64,000 nt of DNA from Nitratireductor arenosus (GTDB taxonomy: Bacteria > Pseudomonadota > Alphaproteobacteria > Rhizobiales > Rhizobiaceae). Every line of letters begins with the position of its first letter. The stretch's first letter is position 1. The notes beneath the pieces are model-generated. The model was not told where the DNA came from, searched no databases, and worked only from the letters and a program-made list of their open reading frames with translations. A program made the position numbers and the translations under genes. This document shows, piece after piece, positions 33,505 through 43,660 of the stretch. The stretch spans positions 186,001-250,000 of the forward strand of contig NZ_WPHG01000004.1 in assembly GCF_009742725.1 (NCBI RefSeq), in the 5' to 3' direction.

Positions 33505-34314
33505 ATGGATGCAAAGACGCTTGCCAAAACGGTAACACAAACGCTGCGGGGCCAGTCTTGCGTCAAAGCTTTGTTCCTGAGCGGCAGCCATGGCGCGGGC
33601 CTTCAGGACGCCTACAGCGACGTCGACTTCCTCGCCGTTGTGCCGGTCGAATTCCTGGGCGATTTCGCGGTTTGCTGGCGCGCGGCGCTGGGCCCAGCGG
33701 GCGAGATCGTGCTATGGCGCGAGATGCGGAGCCAAGAAAGCCTGCTGATCAACGCCATCACCGCGGACTGGCTGCGGATCGACGTGCACGGGCTTGACCC
33801 GGCGCGCATTGCCGGGCGCGACAGAGCTGGTCTCGAGATGCTGTTCGATGATGACGGGATCGCCGCGACCCTGACCGAAGGCACCGCGACCACCCGAACC
33901 GACCCGCGACGTCTGAGCTGGCAGTTCGAGGAGTTTATTCGCATATTGGGCCTGCTTCCGCTCGCAGTCGGCCGGAAGGAGTATCTCAACGCGGTGACGG
34001 GTTTGTTCCATCTGCGCAACCTGCTGATCGACCTGTTGATCGAGGAAACCGGCGCCCCGCACAGAGGTGGCGCGCTTCATCTCAACAGGTTGATCACACA
34101 ACAGCAAAAGGCGCTTCTCGCCGCCCTGCCGACAGCGGTGTCCGACGAACCGTCGACGATCGCCGCAAACATAGCCTATGCCGCCGCCTACCTGCCGCGC
34201 GCCCGCAAGCTGGCGGCGGCCCGCGGTATCGACTGGCCGGAACGATACGAGGCCGTGACCCGCGCGCATCTCAAGACTGCGCTCTCCATCGAGGTGCCGA
34301 CTGCCGGGATGTGA
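33505..34314 (+). CDS. nucleotidyltransferase-domain protein
   Basis: The 269 residues have an N-terminal nucleotidyltransferase pattern, LFLSGSHGAGLQDAYSDVDF (residues about 24-43), with the GS motif and the DxD pair that bind metal and NTP. The rest is helical with no recognised domain. Related proteins include aminoglycoside and lincosamide nucleotidyltransferases and antitoxin-like proteins; the substrate cannot be told. It is a single gene after the rne terminator, convergent with the aminotransferase. Confidence 0.75.
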   Translation: MDAKTLAKTVTQTLRGQSCVKALFLSGSHGAGLQDAYSDVDFLAVVPVEFLGDFAVCWRAALGPAGEIVLWREMRSQESLLINAITADWLRIDVHGLDPARIAGRDRAGLEMLFDDDGIAATLTEGTATTRTDPRRLSWQFEEFIRILGLLPLAVGRKEYLNAVTGLFHLRNLLIDLLIEETGAPHRGGALHLNRLITQQQKALLAALPTAVSDEPSTIAANIAYAAAYLPRARKLAAARGIDWPERYEAVTRAHLKTALSIEVPTAGM

Positions 34315-34340
34315 GACGGGGCTCTTTTCCCCTCCCTCTC

Positions 34341-35492
34341 CTACACGCCCAGCCAGCGTCCGATCCTGTCCATCGCCTCGGCCATCGCCCCGGTCTCGCC
34401 GGCATAGGAAAATCGCATGGTGCGGTGACCCTCGACCGTGTCGAAATCGAGCCCGGGGGTGGCCGCGACATGGGTTTCGGCGATCATGCGTCGGGCAAAC
34501 CCCATCGAATCGTTGGTCCACGCCGACACGTCGCAATAGGCGTAAAAGGCCCCGTCCATCGGTGCAGCAATCCGCAGGCCGAGCGCTGGCAACCGTTCCA
34601 TGAGCATCGCCCGGCTGGCCGCGTAACGGGCCTTGACCTTGTCCAGTTCGCCAGTCGCGTCGAAGGCCCGGATCGCTGCGCGTTGCGAGAGTTCGGGCGC
34701 GGAAATGTAGAGACTTTGCTGAATACGCTCGATCGGCCGCACCAGTGCGTCCGGCACGACCATCCAGCCGATGCGCCAGCCGGTCATGCAGTAATATTTC
34801 GAAAACGAGTTGATCACGACGATATCGGGATCGATCGAAAGCGCGGTCGTGTCGGGCGCACCAAAAGCGAGCCGATGGTAAATCTCGTCGGAAATCAGCG
34901 CGATGCCGCGATCGCGCGCGACGGCGGCGATGCGAACGATCTCGTCGGCCGGTATGACGGAGCCGGTCGGGTTGGCGGGACTGGCGAAAAGCAGGCCCTT
35001 GAACGGCGTTTTCGCGTGAGTTTCGGCGAGCAGGTCGGCCGACAGATATCCGTCGCCATGCAGGGAGATTTCCACCACTTCGATCCCCAACGCGGAAAGG
35101 ATGTTGCGGTAGGCGGGATAGCCCGGCGCGGTGATCGCCACCTGGTCGCCGGCATCAAACATCGCCAGAAAGGACAGGTTGAAGGCCGCCGAGGAGCCGG
35201 TGGTGACCACCACCCGCCCGGGCGGGACGGCGAGCCCGTAATGGTCCAGGTAATGGGCGGCGATCGCCTCGCGCAAGCCGGTCAGGCCGAGAGCGTCGGT
35301 ATAACCGATCCGGCCCTCGCGCGCGGCCTCGACCGCGGCATGGCGCACGGCCTCGGGCGCCGGATCGGACGGCTGGCCGACGGCCATGGAGATGATCGGA
35401 CAGCCGTTTTGTTTCAAGCGGTTGGCCTCCGCCAGCACATCCATGGCGTGGAACGGCTCGACGGCGCTGCGCCTTGATATCGCCACTGTCAT
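34341..35492 (-). CDS. PLP-dependent aminotransferase, class I/II (aspartate aminotransferase fold)
   Basis: The 383 residues show the fold-type I layout: VGQPSDPAPEAV near the N-terminus, GYTDALGLTGLREAIAAHYL, SPANPTGSVIP near 180, and the PLP Lys in NSFSKYYCMTGWRIGW. The start at 35492 has GAGGGTGA upstream; the frame extends to 35585 but would run into the opposite promoter. Substrate specificity cannot be read from sequence. It is divergent from the M48 protease gene. Confidence 0.92.
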   Translation of the reverse strand: MTVAISRRSAVEPFHAMDVLAEANRLKQNGCPIISMAVGQPSDPAPEAVRHAAVEAAREGRIGYTDALGLTGLREAIAAHYLDHYGLAVPPGRVVVTTGSSAAFNLSFLAMFDAGDQVAITAPGYPAYRNILSALGIEVVEISLHGDGYLSADLLAETHAKTPFKGLLFASPANPTGSVIPADEIVRIAAVARDRGIALISDEIYHRLAFGAPDTTALSIDPDIVVINSFSKYYCMTGWRIGWMVVPDALVRPIERIQQSLYISAPELSQRAAIRAFDATGELDKVKARYAASRAMLMERLPALGLRIAAPMDGAFYAYCDVSAWTNDSMGFARRMIAETHVAATPGLDFDTVEGHRTMRFSYAGETGAMAEAMDRIGRWLGV

Positions 35493-35618
35493 ACGTTCAC
35501 CCTCGCCTTTGTTGCTCAACGGCCCGTTCGGGATCGGATGGCGCGGGATCACGAATACATGAACGCCGCCGCTTGGCCTTCCCATCAGAGTTCGGGTCGT
35601 CTACCTGTGATTTCCGAA

Positions 35619-37013
35619 ATGTCCAAGTTCAAGATGCGCCAGACCAGCCCCGTACGCGCTGCGCTCCTCGTCGCGGCCTTTCTGCTTGCGCTGCAATTCG
35701 CCGCCGCCCCGTTCGCCACCGCCCAGCAGCGCGTGCCGATCGTGCGCGACGCGGAGATCGAGGCGCTGGTGCGCGACTATGCCCGCCCGGTGCTGCGCGC
35801 AGCCGGTCTCGGCAAGACCGGCGTCGACATCGTGCTGGTCAATGATCCCGGCTTCAACGCCTTCGTCGCCGGCCGGCGTATTTTCATCAACACCGGAGCG
35901 CTGTTAACGGCCGAAACGCCGAACGAGATCATCGGCGTTCTGGCGCACGAGGCCGGCCACCTGGCCGGCGGACACCAAGAGCGGCTGCGCGCCCAGATCG
36001 CCCGCGCGCGCACGATGGCGATCGTGTCGACACTGCTCGGCATCGGCGCCTCGGTCGGCGGCGCGCTGACCGACAATGGCGGGCTCGCACGCTCGGGCGG
36101 CGGGATCGCGCTTGCAGGGGCGGAACTCGCCCGTCGCGGCCTGCTTGGCTACCAACGCACCGAAGAAAGCTCGGCCGACCGGCTCGCGCTCACCTATCTG
36201 GAGCGCACCGGCCAGTCGGCGCGCGGCATGCTGAAGACCTTCGAGCGCTTCGCCAGTGCACTCGCACTGACCGGCTCGCGCGTCGACCCCTACCAGATCA
36301 GCCATCCGATGCCGCGCGAGCGGATCGCCAATTTGAAGACGCTTGCCGAGAAAAGTCCGCATTACGGCAAGCAGGACCCGGCCTCGCTGCAATTGAGGCA
36401 CGATCTGATGCGCGCCAAGATTGCCGCCCATACAAGCGGCCCGGCAGCCACCTCGCGGCTGTTCCGCGCCAATCCGCGCAGCCAGGGCGCGCTTTACGCC
36501 GACGCCATCAACACGCATCTGCGCGGGCGGCCGCGCGACGCGCTCGCCAAGATCGACGCGCTGATCGCCAAACAACCGAACTATGCCTATTTCCACGAAT
36601 TGCGCGGCGACATCCTGATCCGGGCCAACCAGCCCGGCCCGGCGGCCAAGGCCTATGCGCGTGCGCAAAAGCTTGACGGCTCCAAATCGTCGGTCATCCA
36701 GATCAGTTACGGTCAGTCCCTGCTTGCGGCCGGCGACGAAAAATCGACCCGCGAGGCGGTGCGCCAGATCAGCCAGGCGCTCGACCGCGACCGGGAGAAT
36801 CCGGACGGCTACATGCTGCTCGGCCAGGCGCAGGGCCGGCTCGGCAATATTGGCGAGGCCGAACTGGCTTCGGCTGAAATGCACTATTATTCAGGCTCTT
36901 ACGACCAAGCGCGGATCTTCGCGGCTCGCGCCCAGCAAAAACTAAAACGCGGCAGCCCTGCCTGGGTGCGGGCGCAGGACATCATCAACGCAAAACCGCC
37001 CAGGCGAAAATAG
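35619..37013 (+). CDS. M48 family metalloprotease with C-terminal TPR region (BepA-like)
   Basis: The precursor has a signal peptide (RAALLVAAFLLALQFAAAPF, then ATAQQ) and an M48 domain with the zinc motif LAHEAGHLAGGH near residue 107. A third ligand Glu is in QRTEESSADRLAL. The C-terminal half (about 250-464) consists of helical repeats resembling TPRs (YAYFHELRGDILIRANQPGP). The architecture is that of BepA/YfgC, a periplasmic protease and chaperone for outer-membrane proteins. The start is uncertain: 35619 is used, and 35634 is possible. The DsbA-like gene follows 28 bases later. Confidence 0.9.
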   Translation: MSKFKMRQTSPVRAALLVAAFLLALQFAAAPFATAQQRVPIVRDAEIEALVRDYARPVLRAAGLGKTGVDIVLVNDPGFNAFVAGRRIFINTGALLTAETPNEIIGVLAHEAGHLAGGHQERLRAQIARARTMAIVSTLLGIGASVGGALTDNGGLARSGGGIALAGAELARRGLLGYQRTEESSADRLALTYLERTGQSARGMLKTFERFASALALTGSRVDPYQISHPMPRERIANLKTLAEKSPHYGKQDPASLQLRHDLMRAKIAAHTSGPAATSRLFRANPRSQGALYADAINTHLRGRPRDALAKIDALIAKQPNYAYFHELRGDILIRANQPGPAAKAYARAQKLDGSKSSVIQISYGQSLLAAGDEKSTREAVRQISQALDRDRENPDGYMLLGQAQGRLGNIGEAELASAEMHYYSGSYDQARIFAARAQQKLKRGSPAWVRAQDIINAKPPRRK

Positions 37014-37041
37014 CCGGCGCTTGTTATCGGGATCAGTGGAC

Positions 37042-37857
37042 ATGAAGAAAATATTCGCATTCGGCATGGCGGGCATCGCGGCCTCGGCACTGATGTTGGT
37101 CGCCGGCTACATCTCGGGCCGGCCCGTCACTCCGGCGGCCGCGAGCCAGCAGGAGCCTGCGATCGTTAAGGCCGCCGCCACGGTCGACCGGGCCGAGGTC
37201 GAGGAGATCATCCGCAGCTACCTGCTCGAAAACCCGGAACTGCTTCTGGAAGTCCAGCAGGCGCTGGAGACGAAGCAGCAGGACGAGCAGCGCATCGCCC
37301 AGGTCGAGATCATCGACGCGATGTCGGACGAAATCTTCAATTCGGCCTATGACGGCATTTTTGGGAATCCGGCCGGCAAATACACGCTGGTCGAGTTTTT
37401 CGACTATAATTGCGGCTACTGCAAACGCGCCATGGCCGACATGGAAGCGCTGACGGCGGACGACCCCGATATCCGCTTCGTGTTGAAGGAATTCCCGATT
37501 CTCGGCCCGGATTCGCAGCGCGCCCACGTCGTTTCCATGGCTTTGCGTGCCCTGCTGCCGGAAAAATACGCCGAATTCCATGCCAAACTGCTCGGTGGCG
37601 CGGCGCGCGCGACCGAGGAGCGCGCCATCAATATCGCGCTGGCGCTGGGCGCCGATGAGGCGAAGCTGCGCGAGGAAATGAAAAACCCGGCCATCGTCGA
37701 AGCCTTTGCCCGCACCTACGATCTGGCCAACAAGCTGCAGATCACCGGCACGCCGTCCTATGTGGTGGGCAAGGAGGTCGTTTTCGGGGCGCTTGGGCGG
37801 CAGGTGCTCGCCGAAAAGGTCGATGCGCTGCGCGCCTGCGAAACGGCGACCTGCTGA
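37042..37857 (+). CDS. DsbA family thiol oxidoreductase, periplasmic
   Basis: The 271 residues begin with a membrane or signal segment (IFAFGMAGIAASALMLVAGY), then a helical linker rich in Glu and Gln (about 48-100). A thioredoxin-like DsbA/DsbG domain has the redox motif NCGYCKR near residue 135 and the cis-Pro loop ITGTPSYVVG. It ends with a second Cys pair-like tail, RACETATC. It is translated right after the M48 protease, so both serve envelope protein quality control. Confidence 0.9.
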   Translation: MKKIFAFGMAGIAASALMLVAGYISGRPVTPAAASQQEPAIVKAAATVDRAEVEEIIRSYLLENPELLLEVQQALETKQQDEQRIAQVEIIDAMSDEIFNSAYDGIFGNPAGKYTLVEFFDYNCGYCKRAMADMEALTADDPDIRFVLKEFPILGPDSQRAHVVSMALRALLPEKYAEFHAKLLGGAARATEERAINIALALGADEAKLREEMKNPAIVEAFARTYDLANKLQITGTPSYVVGKEVVFGALGRQVLAEKVDALRACETATC

Positions 37858-37897
37858 CAGGCCTGCTCAGGCATAATCCGGTCCAGCTATTGTGGAC

Positions 37898-37925
37898 AGC
37901 GCAAGTTCCCCCTTGCGCTCTTTCC
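37898..37925 (+). terminator. terminator-like hairpin after the DsbA-like gene
   Basis: AGCGCAAG (37898-37905) pairs with CTTGCGCT (37912-37919) around a 6-base loop, followed by the pyrimidine run CTTTCCTCTC. It closes the M48-DsbA unit before aroQ. Confidence 0.6.
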
Positions 37926-38030
37926 TCTCGCGATTATGGCAACTATAGAACCTTGCATGGTTGGAGCGAACCATGAAAGGCTCCAAGAAGTCCGACACAC
38001 GCGGGGATCGTCGTCCGCCAAGAGGTCGAA

Positions 38031-38465
38031 ATGTCGCGAACCGTCTACGTCCTGAACGGCCCGAACCTGAATATGCTGGGCAAGCGCGAGCCCTCCATTT
38101 ATGGGAAAAAGTCGCTCGCCGACATCGAGGCCGACTGCCGCGAGACCGGCGCCGAACTGGGGCTGACGATCGAGTTCCGGCAGTCGAACCACGAGGGCGA
38201 GCTCGTCGACTGGATTCAGGAGGCCGGCGACAAGGCGGCCGCGATCATCATCAATCCGGGCGCCTACTCGCATACCTCGATCGCGATCCACGACGCGATC
38301 CGCGCGGCCGGCCTGCCGGTCGCCGAGGTTCACCTGTCCAACATCCACGCCCGCGAAAGCTTCCGGCACACCTCCTACGTTTCGCCGGTCGCGGCCGGCG
38401 TTATTTGCGGTTTCGGACCGGTTGTCTATACGCTCGCCCTGCAGGCGCTCGCCGCGCGCGTTTGA
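38031..38465 (+). CDS. aroQ: type II 3-dehydroquinate dehydratase
   Basis: The 144-residue protein contains the type II signature [18 protein letters not shown], with the catalytic Arg and Tyr on the mobile loop. [23 protein letters not shown] and [20 protein letters not shown] complete the active site. It dehydrates 3-dehydroquinate in the shikimate pathway. It leads the aroQ-accB-accC-aat run on the plus strand, as in many Rhizobiales. Confidence 0.97.
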   Translation: MSRTVYVLNGPNLNMLGKREPSIYGKKSLADIEADCRETGAELGLTIEFRQSNHEGELVDWIQEAGDKAAAIIINPGAYSHTSIAIHDAIRAAGLPVAEVHLSNIHARESFRHTSYVSPVAAGVICGFGPVVYTLALQALAARV

Positions 38466-38496
38466 CCGCATGGCCACCACGAGGAAAACAGTTCCA

Positions 38497-38958
38497 ATGT
38501 CGACAAAGAAACCCGTAGTGGATCAACAACTCATCCGAGACCTGGCCGAGATCCTCAACGAAACCAATCTCTCGGAGATCGAGGTCGAGCAGGACGATCT
38601 GCGCGTACGCGTCTCGCGCCAGAGCGCGCCGGCCCAGGTCACGGCGGCGATGCCGGCCGCGCCGGCCCCTGCCCCGGCTCCGGCCCACACCTCGTCCCCG
38701 GCACCAGAGCCCGTCGCCACGACACAGAACGCCGTTACATCGCCGATGGTCGGCACCGCCTACGCCGCGGCAGCACCGGGCGCCAAGCCGTTTATCGAAG
38801 TCGGGCAAAAGGTGAGCGAGGGCCAGACGCTGTTGATCATCGAGGCGATGAAGACGATGAACCAGATCCCCTCGCCACGCGCCGGGACGGTCAAAGCTAT
38901 TCTTTTCGAGGATTCGCAGCCGGTCGAGTTCGGCGAACCCCTGGTCGTGGTCGAGTAA
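38497..38958 (+). CDS. accB: biotin carboxyl carrier protein of acetyl-CoA carboxylase
   Basis: The 153 residues have an N-terminal helical region, a flexible Ala/Pro linker (about 50-78) and a C-terminal biotinyl domain with [12 protein letters not shown], whose Lys is biotinylated. TSPMVGTAY and the thumb region are present. The start at 38497 follows GAGGAAAA; the frame extends upstream through the end of aroQ without a site. It carries CO2 from AccC to the carboxyltransferase in fatty acid synthesis. Confidence 0.97.
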   Translation: MSTKKPVVDQQLIRDLAEILNETNLSEIEVEQDDLRVRVSRQSAPAQVTAAMPAAPAPAPAPAHTSSPAPEPVATTQNAVTSPMVGTAYAAAAPGAKPFIEVGQKVSEGQTLLIIEAMKTMNQIPSPRAGTVKAILFEDSQPVEFGEPLVVVE

Positions 38959-38965
38959 GGCGGTG

Positions 38966-40309
38966 ATGTTTCACAAAATCCTCATCGCCAATCGCGGAGA
39001 GATCGCCCTGCGCGTCTTGCGAGCCGCCAAGGAACTCGGCATCAAGACGGTTGCGGTCCATTCGACCGCCGACGCCGACGCCATGCACGTCAAGCTCGCC
39101 GACGAAAGCGTGTGCGTGGGACCGCCGCCCTCGCGCGACAGCTATCTCAACATTCACCAGATCGTTGCGGCCTGTGAGATCACCGGCGCGGACGCGATCC
39201 ATCCCGGCTATGGCTTCCTGTCGGAAAACGCCAAATTCGCCGACATCCTGGCCGCCCACAACATCACCTTCATCGGCCCGTCCGGCGATCATATCCGGGT
39301 GATGGGCGACAAGATCGAGGCCAAGCGCACGGCCAAACGTCTCGGCATTCCGGTGGTGCCCGGCTCCGAGGGCGCCGTCACCGACGAGGACACGGCCCGG
39401 CGCATCGCCGCCGAGATCGGCTACCCCGTCATCATCAAGGCGTCGGCCGGCGGCGGCGGGCGCGGCATGAAGGTCGCGCGCGACGAAGAGGATCTCAGTG
39501 TCGCGCTGGCGACGGCGCGCTCGGAAGCGGGCGCGGCCTTCGGCGACGATGCGGTCTATATCGAAAAATATCTCGAAAAGCCGCGCCATATCGAAATCCA
39601 GGTGGTGGGCGACGGTCGCGGCGGCAGCGTGCATCTGGGCGAGCGCGACTGCTCGCTGCAGCGGCGCCACCAGAAGGTCTGGGAAGAAGCCAATTCACCC
39701 GCCCTGAATGACGAGGAACGCGCCCGCATCGGCGACATCTGTGCGCGCGCGGTGGCCGATCTCGGCTATTCCGGCGCCGGCACGGTCGAATTCCTCTATG
39801 AAAACGGCAATTTCTACTTCATCGAGATGAACACCCGCCTCCAGGTCGAGCACCCGGTCACCGAGGCGATCACCGGCATCGATCTGGTGCACGAGCAAAT
39901 TCGGGTGGCATCGGGCGCCGGGCTTTCTGTCACCCAGGACGAGGTTCGTTTCGAGGGCCATGCCATCGAATGCCGGATCAATGCTGAAGACCCGCGCACC
40001 TTCGTGCCCTCGCCCGGCACGATCACCCATTTCCACACGCCCGGCGGGCTCGGCATCCGCGTCGATTCAGGCGTCTATTCCGGCTATAAGATCCCACCTT
40101 ATTACGACAGCCTGATCGGTAAGCTGATCGTGCACGGGCGCAATCGCGTCGAATGCATGATGCGGCTGCGGCGTGCGCTCGACGAATTCGTGGTCGACGG
40201 CATCAACACGACCCTGCCGCTGTTCCGCGACCTTGTCGGCAATATCGACATCGCCAATGGCGACTACGATATTCACTGGCTGGAGAACTACCTCGCAGCC
40301 AAGGATTGA
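38966..40309 (+). CDS. accC: acetyl-CoA carboxylase biotin carboxylase subunit
   Basis: The 447 residues match AccC throughout: [20 protein letters not shown] at the N-terminus, the ATP-grasp glycine loop [13 protein letters not shown], the [13 protein letters not shown] loop, and [14 protein letters not shown] with metal and active-site residues. It lies seven bases after accB; a GTG three bases earlier is an alternative start. It carboxylates the biotin on AccB using bicarbonate and ATP. Confidence 0.97.
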   Translation: MFHKILIANRGEIALRVLRAAKELGIKTVAVHSTADADAMHVKLADESVCVGPPPSRDSYLNIHQIVAACEITGADAIHPGYGFLSENAKFADILAAHNITFIGPSGDHIRVMGDKIEAKRTAKRLGIPVVPGSEGAVTDEDTARRIAAEIGYPVIIKASAGGGGRGMKVARDEEDLSVALATARSEAGAAFGDDAVYIEKYLEKPRHIEIQVVGDGRGGSVHLGERDCSLQRRHQKVWEEANSPALNDEERARIGDICARAVADLGYSGAGTVEFLYENGNFYFIEMNTRLQVEHPVTEAITGIDLVHEQIRVASGAGLSVTQDEVRFEGHAIECRINAEDPRTFVPSPGTITHFHTPGGLGIRVDSGVYSGYKIPPYYDSLIGKLIVHGRNRVECMMRLRRALDEFVVDGINTTLPLFRDLVGNIDIANGDYDIHWLENYLAAKD

Positions 40310-40323
40310 GTTGACCGTTTGAG

Positions 40324-40941
40324 ATGGTAAGGCCGTTCGCGCCAGGAGACCGCATACCGCCGGACTTGTTGCTCAAGGCCTATTCAAACGGCGTGTTTCC
40401 CATGGGCGAAAGCGCCGACGATCCGGAAGTCTTCTGGGTCCGCCCCGAGACGCGTGGGATTATTCCGCTCGAGGGTTTCCACATACCCAAAAGCCTGCGC
40501 AAGACGGTGCGCCAGGCAACGTTCGAGATCTTTTTCGACCGCGATTTCGATGCCGTCGTGGAGGGATGCGCACAAGCCCGCTCCGGGCGCATGAGCACGT
40601 GGATCAACGCGCCGATTCGCGCGGCCTACCGGGATCTTTTCGAACGCGGGCATTGCCACACAGTCGAAGCGTGGCGGGACGGGCACCTGGTCGGCGGTCT
40701 TTACGGGGTCACGCTCGGGCGCGCCTTCTTCGGCGAGAGTATGTTCTCGCGCGAACGCGACGCCTCCAAGGTCTGCCTCGTCCATCTGGTGGAGCGGCTG
40801 CGCGCGCGCGGCTTCGTGCTCCTGGACACACAATTCACCACGGCGCATCTGAAACGTTTCGGCGCCATCGACATGCCGCGACGGCGTTACGAGACATTGC
40901 TCGCCGAGGCGACCACCGGTGATGCGGTGTTTTATCCCTGA
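40324..40941 (+). CDS. aat: leucyl/phenylalanyl-tRNA-protein transferase
   Basis: The 205 residues carry the family signatures [71 protein letters not shown] and [16 protein letters not shown]. The enzyme adds Leu or Phe to N-terminal Arg or Lys of proteins to mark them for ClpAP. It follows accC by 14 bases. Confidence 0.96.
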   Translation: MVRPFAPGDRIPPDLLLKAYSNGVFPMGESADDPEVFWVRPETRGIIPLEGFHIPKSLRKTVRQATFEIFFDRDFDAVVEGCAQARSGRMSTWINAPIRAAYRDLFERGHCHTVEAWRDGHLVGGLYGVTLGRAFFGESMFSRERDASKVCLVHLVERLRARGFVLLDTQFTTAHLKRFGAIDMPRRRYETLLAEATTGDAVFYP

Positions 40942-40978
40942 AAACGTCAATCGCGGGCGAAGCGCCGCGCACGACGAC

Positions 40979-41416
40979 TCAGTCGGCGCGCGCCTCGGGC
41001 GCTGGCACCTTGGAGTCCCGCTTGCACGATTTCAGCCACACGTCATAGACCGCGTGCTCGACCGCGTTGAGCCCAGGGCTTTCGGCGAACATCCAGCCGG
41101 TGAAGATGCGGCGGATCTTGCGGTCGAGCGTGATCTCGTCGACCTCGACGAAGGAATCGGTCTTCGGCTCCTCGGTGTCGGGGCTGGAATAACACACGCG
41201 CGGCGTCACCTGCAGCGCGCCGAACTGGACCGTCTCATCGACATAGACGTCGAAGGTGATGATGCGGCCGGTGATCTTGTCGATGCCGGTGAACTCGGCG
41301 ACCGGATTGGTAATCCGCTCGGCCATCGCCGGCCCCGCCAGAAAGACCGTCGCGGCGGCAGCGAAAATCTGGCGCCAGGGCCTCAAAATACGAGCGGTTA
41401 TGCGCATTTTATCCAA
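40979..41416 (-). CDS. DUF2155 domain protein, secreted
   Basis: The 145 residues have a signal peptide (FAAAATVFLAGPAMAER) and the DUF2155 core: ITGRIITFDVYVDETVQFG, RVCYSSPDTEEPKTDSFVEV, and FTGWMFAESPGLNAVEHAVY with VWLKSCK. The function is unknown; the family is typical of alphaproteobacteria and often lies near aat and the complex I accessory gene, as here. ATGs at 41416 and 41407 are both possible starts. Confidence 0.9.
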   Translation of the reverse strand: MDKMRITARILRPWRQIFAAAATVFLAGPAMAERITNPVAEFTGIDKITGRIITFDVYVDETVQFGALQVTPRVCYSSPDTEEPKTDSFVEVDEITLDRKIRRIFTGWMFAESPGLNAVEHAVYDVWLKSCKRDSKVPAPEARAD

Positions 41417-41532
41417 TCCTACCCGCGGCGAGCGAATAGCGGTTCAGCCCAGACCCGTCTTCACCGCCCTGCCTCGTCCCGCTAAAGGGGCATTGTGGCA
41501 AAAATGACAAGGCGCGCTTTCCTCGGCGTGAT

Positions 41533-41931
41533 TCAGCTTCCCGGTGTCCAGGCGTCGTAGTCGCCGGTGACAGCCGGACGCTTGCCGGGCGAAAGCAGCG
41601 AACCCTGCGGCCGGTAAGCCTGCGAAGTTCCGGTCATGTTGGGCACATGCGGCTTCTGCCAGTCGCGCGGCTTGTAGTCCTCCTTCGAGGGCGGGGTATC
41701 GGTGCGGTAGTGCATCCAGCCGTGCCAGCCCGAAGGAATTTGCGAGGCTTCCGAGAGCCCGTCATAGATCACCCAGCGGCGGGTGCGGCCTTCCGAATCC
41801 TTACCGCCGAGATAGTAGCGGTTGCCGAATTCGTCCTCGCCGACAAGGGTGCCCTTGCGCCATGTATGGAAGCGCGTGCCCAGCGTTTGCCCGTGCCACC
41901 AGGTGAAAAACTGCAGCAGAAAATTCTTCAT
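41533..41931 (-). CDS. NADH:ubiquinone oxidoreductase accessory subunit, NDUFA12 (B17.2) family
   Basis: The 132 residues match the NDUFA12 family found in mitochondria and alphaproteobacteria: LGTRFHTWRKGTLVGEDEFG, RYYLGG, RRWVIYDG, IPSGWHGWMHYRTDTPP, and HVPNMTGTSQAYRPQGS. It is an accessory subunit of complex I on the cytoplasmic side. This family is strong evidence for an alphaproteobacterial source. Confidence 0.95.
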   Translation of the reverse strand: MKNFLLQFFTWWHGQTLGTRFHTWRKGTLVGEDEFGNRYYLGGKDSEGRTRRWVIYDGLSEASQIPSGWHGWMHYRTDTPPSKEDYKPRDWQKPHVPNMTGTSQAYRPQGSLLSPGKRPAVTGDYDAWTPGS

Positions 41932-42165
41932 GGACAGCCTCGCGCGCGCATCTGCGCCTTATGCCGCCGGAGCACCGCGAAAGCAAGAGGCCGAGGAGTT
42001 TTGCCACGACGAGGACCGCGGTTCGGGCCCCCTGGTCAGCCGTCCGGCGGCATGGTCGCGCCATCCGGTTTATTTGAGACTTCTAACAAGCGATGCGGCG
42101 CGATAGGCTCGCGGCAATTGCATGTTTCGCGCTCAATTACTCCGCGTATTCGAAAGGATGTCGTC

Positions 42166-42609
42166 ATGCCCGCTTTGTCGAAGCCAGCGATTGTGTTTCT
42201 GACATCGCTTTTTCTCGCGCTGCATGTTCCCACGGCTCCGGCGGGTGCGGACAACGGCACCGGCGGTATCGCCTTTGTGCAGGCACCGGAGCAATCCTCG
42301 GGCGTCTGCGCGGCCGGCAATCCCGACAAGGGTTTCGCTTGCGCGCGGCAAAAATGCGCCGAGGGCGGGGCGGCGGCGGGCGACTGCCTGCGGGTCGCCT
42401 GGTGTTATCCGGCCGGATGGAGCGTCGACGTCTTCATGCAGCACCGCGAGGGCCCGCACTGGCACGACTACAGTTGCGGGTGGGTAAGCCGGCAAGCCGC
42501 GCTGAAGGCGGCGGAGGTGAAATGCGACCCGGCCTTCGCCGACACTCTGATCGAGTGCGCGCCGGTCATGCTGTGGAGCCCCGAGGGCGTGGAACAGCCG
42601 GTCGAATGA
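42166..42609 (+). CDS. secreted cysteine-rich protein of unknown function
   Basis: The 147 residues begin with a signal peptide (SKPAIVFLTSLFLALHVPTA) and contain seven Cys in the mature part (CAAGNPDKGFACARQKCAEG, DCLRVAWCYPAGWSVDVF, CGWVSR, KCDPAF, IECAPVM). The Cys and Trp spacing resembles DUF4189-type small exported proteins, but I cannot assign it. AAAGGATG precedes the start. Confidence 0.75.
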   Translation: MPALSKPAIVFLTSLFLALHVPTAPAGADNGTGGIAFVQAPEQSSGVCAAGNPDKGFACARQKCAEGGAAAGDCLRVAWCYPAGWSVDVFMQHREGPHWHDYSCGWVSRQAALKAAEVKCDPAFADTLIECAPVMLWSPEGVEQPVE

Positions 42610-42643
42610 AAGCGCCTTGCCCGACAGAAGCGGGCCGCCATTC

Positions 42644-43639
42644 ATGACGGCGCGGCCCCAGCCGAAGCCGGCCGCCGGCGGCGCGCTCGCCTCCAACCTT
42701 GTCGGCATTTTATGCGCGACGGGCGCCGCAACCGCCTTTTCGCTCAACGACGTGGCGATCAAATATCTGTCCGGCGACTACCCGCTGCACCAGATCATCT
42801 TCCTGCGCAGCCTGATCGCCATCACCGTCACACTGGCGGTGTTCGTGCCGCTCGACGGCTCCTATCGCGACCTGCGCACCGACCGCCTCGGCTTTCACCT
42901 GATGCGCGGCATGATCGTGGTGTGCGCCAACATGACCTTTTACGCCGCCCTGGCGACATTGCCGCTCGGAGAGGCAACCGCGATCTATTTCGTCGGCCCC
43001 TTGTTCATCACCGCCCTGTCGGTCGTTCTTCTGGGCGAGACGGTCGGGCTGCGGCGCTGGTTCGCGGTTCTGATCGGGCTTGCCGGCGTCGTCATCGTCA
43101 TCCGCCCCGGCGGCAGGGCCTTCCAGTACGCCGCCTTGCTGCCACTGGTCGCCGCCTTCGGCTATTCGCTGTTCCAGATCACCACTCGCAAGCTCGGACT
43201 GGCAGCAAAGGCCTCGACGATGTCGTTTTACGTCAACCTCGTCTTCATCGGCTTTTCCGGCATGGTCGGGCTGGTTTTCGGCGACGGCCGCTACAGCGGC
43301 ACCGGCAACGCCAATCTGGAATTCCTGCTGCGTGCTTGGACCTGGCCGCCGGCCGGCGATTTTGCACTCCTGGCGGCGATCGGCGTGATCGGCTCGACCG
43401 GCGGTTATCTCGTCAGCCAGGCCTATCGCCAGTCGCAGGCCGGGCTGATTGCGCCGTTCGAATATATCGCCCTGCCGCTCGCCATATTCTGGAGCATCAT
43501 GATCTGGGGCGACTGGCCCGATACGGTCGCCTGGCTCGGCATCGCGCTGATCGCAGCGGCCGGGTTCTACGTGCTTTACCGCGAGGCCGCGCTCGGCCGG
43601 CGCATCCGCTGGAAGACGCCGTTCCGGCGCGAGCGCTAG
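42644..43639 (+). CDS. DMT superfamily transporter (EamA family)
   Basis: The 331 residues contain ten predicted membrane helices in two EamA repeats, for example IFLRSLIAITVTLAVFVPLD and PLGEATAIYFVGPLFITALS in the first, and SQAGLIAPFEYIALPLAIFW in the second. Members export small metabolites, mostly amino acids or nucleotide precursors; the substrate is unknown. ATG 42644 begins a natural N-terminus; a TTG at 42617 is less likely. Confidence 0.9.
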   Translation: MTARPQPKPAAGGALASNLVGILCATGAATAFSLNDVAIKYLSGDYPLHQIIFLRSLIAITVTLAVFVPLDGSYRDLRTDRLGFHLMRGMIVVCANMTFYAALATLPLGEATAIYFVGPLFITALSVVLLGETVGLRRWFAVLIGLAGVVIVIRPGGRAFQYAALLPLVAAFGYSLFQITTRKLGLAAKASTMSFYVNLVFIGFSGMVGLVFGDGRYSGTGNANLEFLLRAWTWPPAGDFALLAAIGVIGSTGGYLVSQAYRQSQAGLIAPFEYIALPLAIFWSIMIWGDWPDTVAWLGIALIAAAGFYVLYREAALGRRIRWKTPFRRER

Positions 43640-43660
43640 CATCGGCGCTAGCGGCCGCGC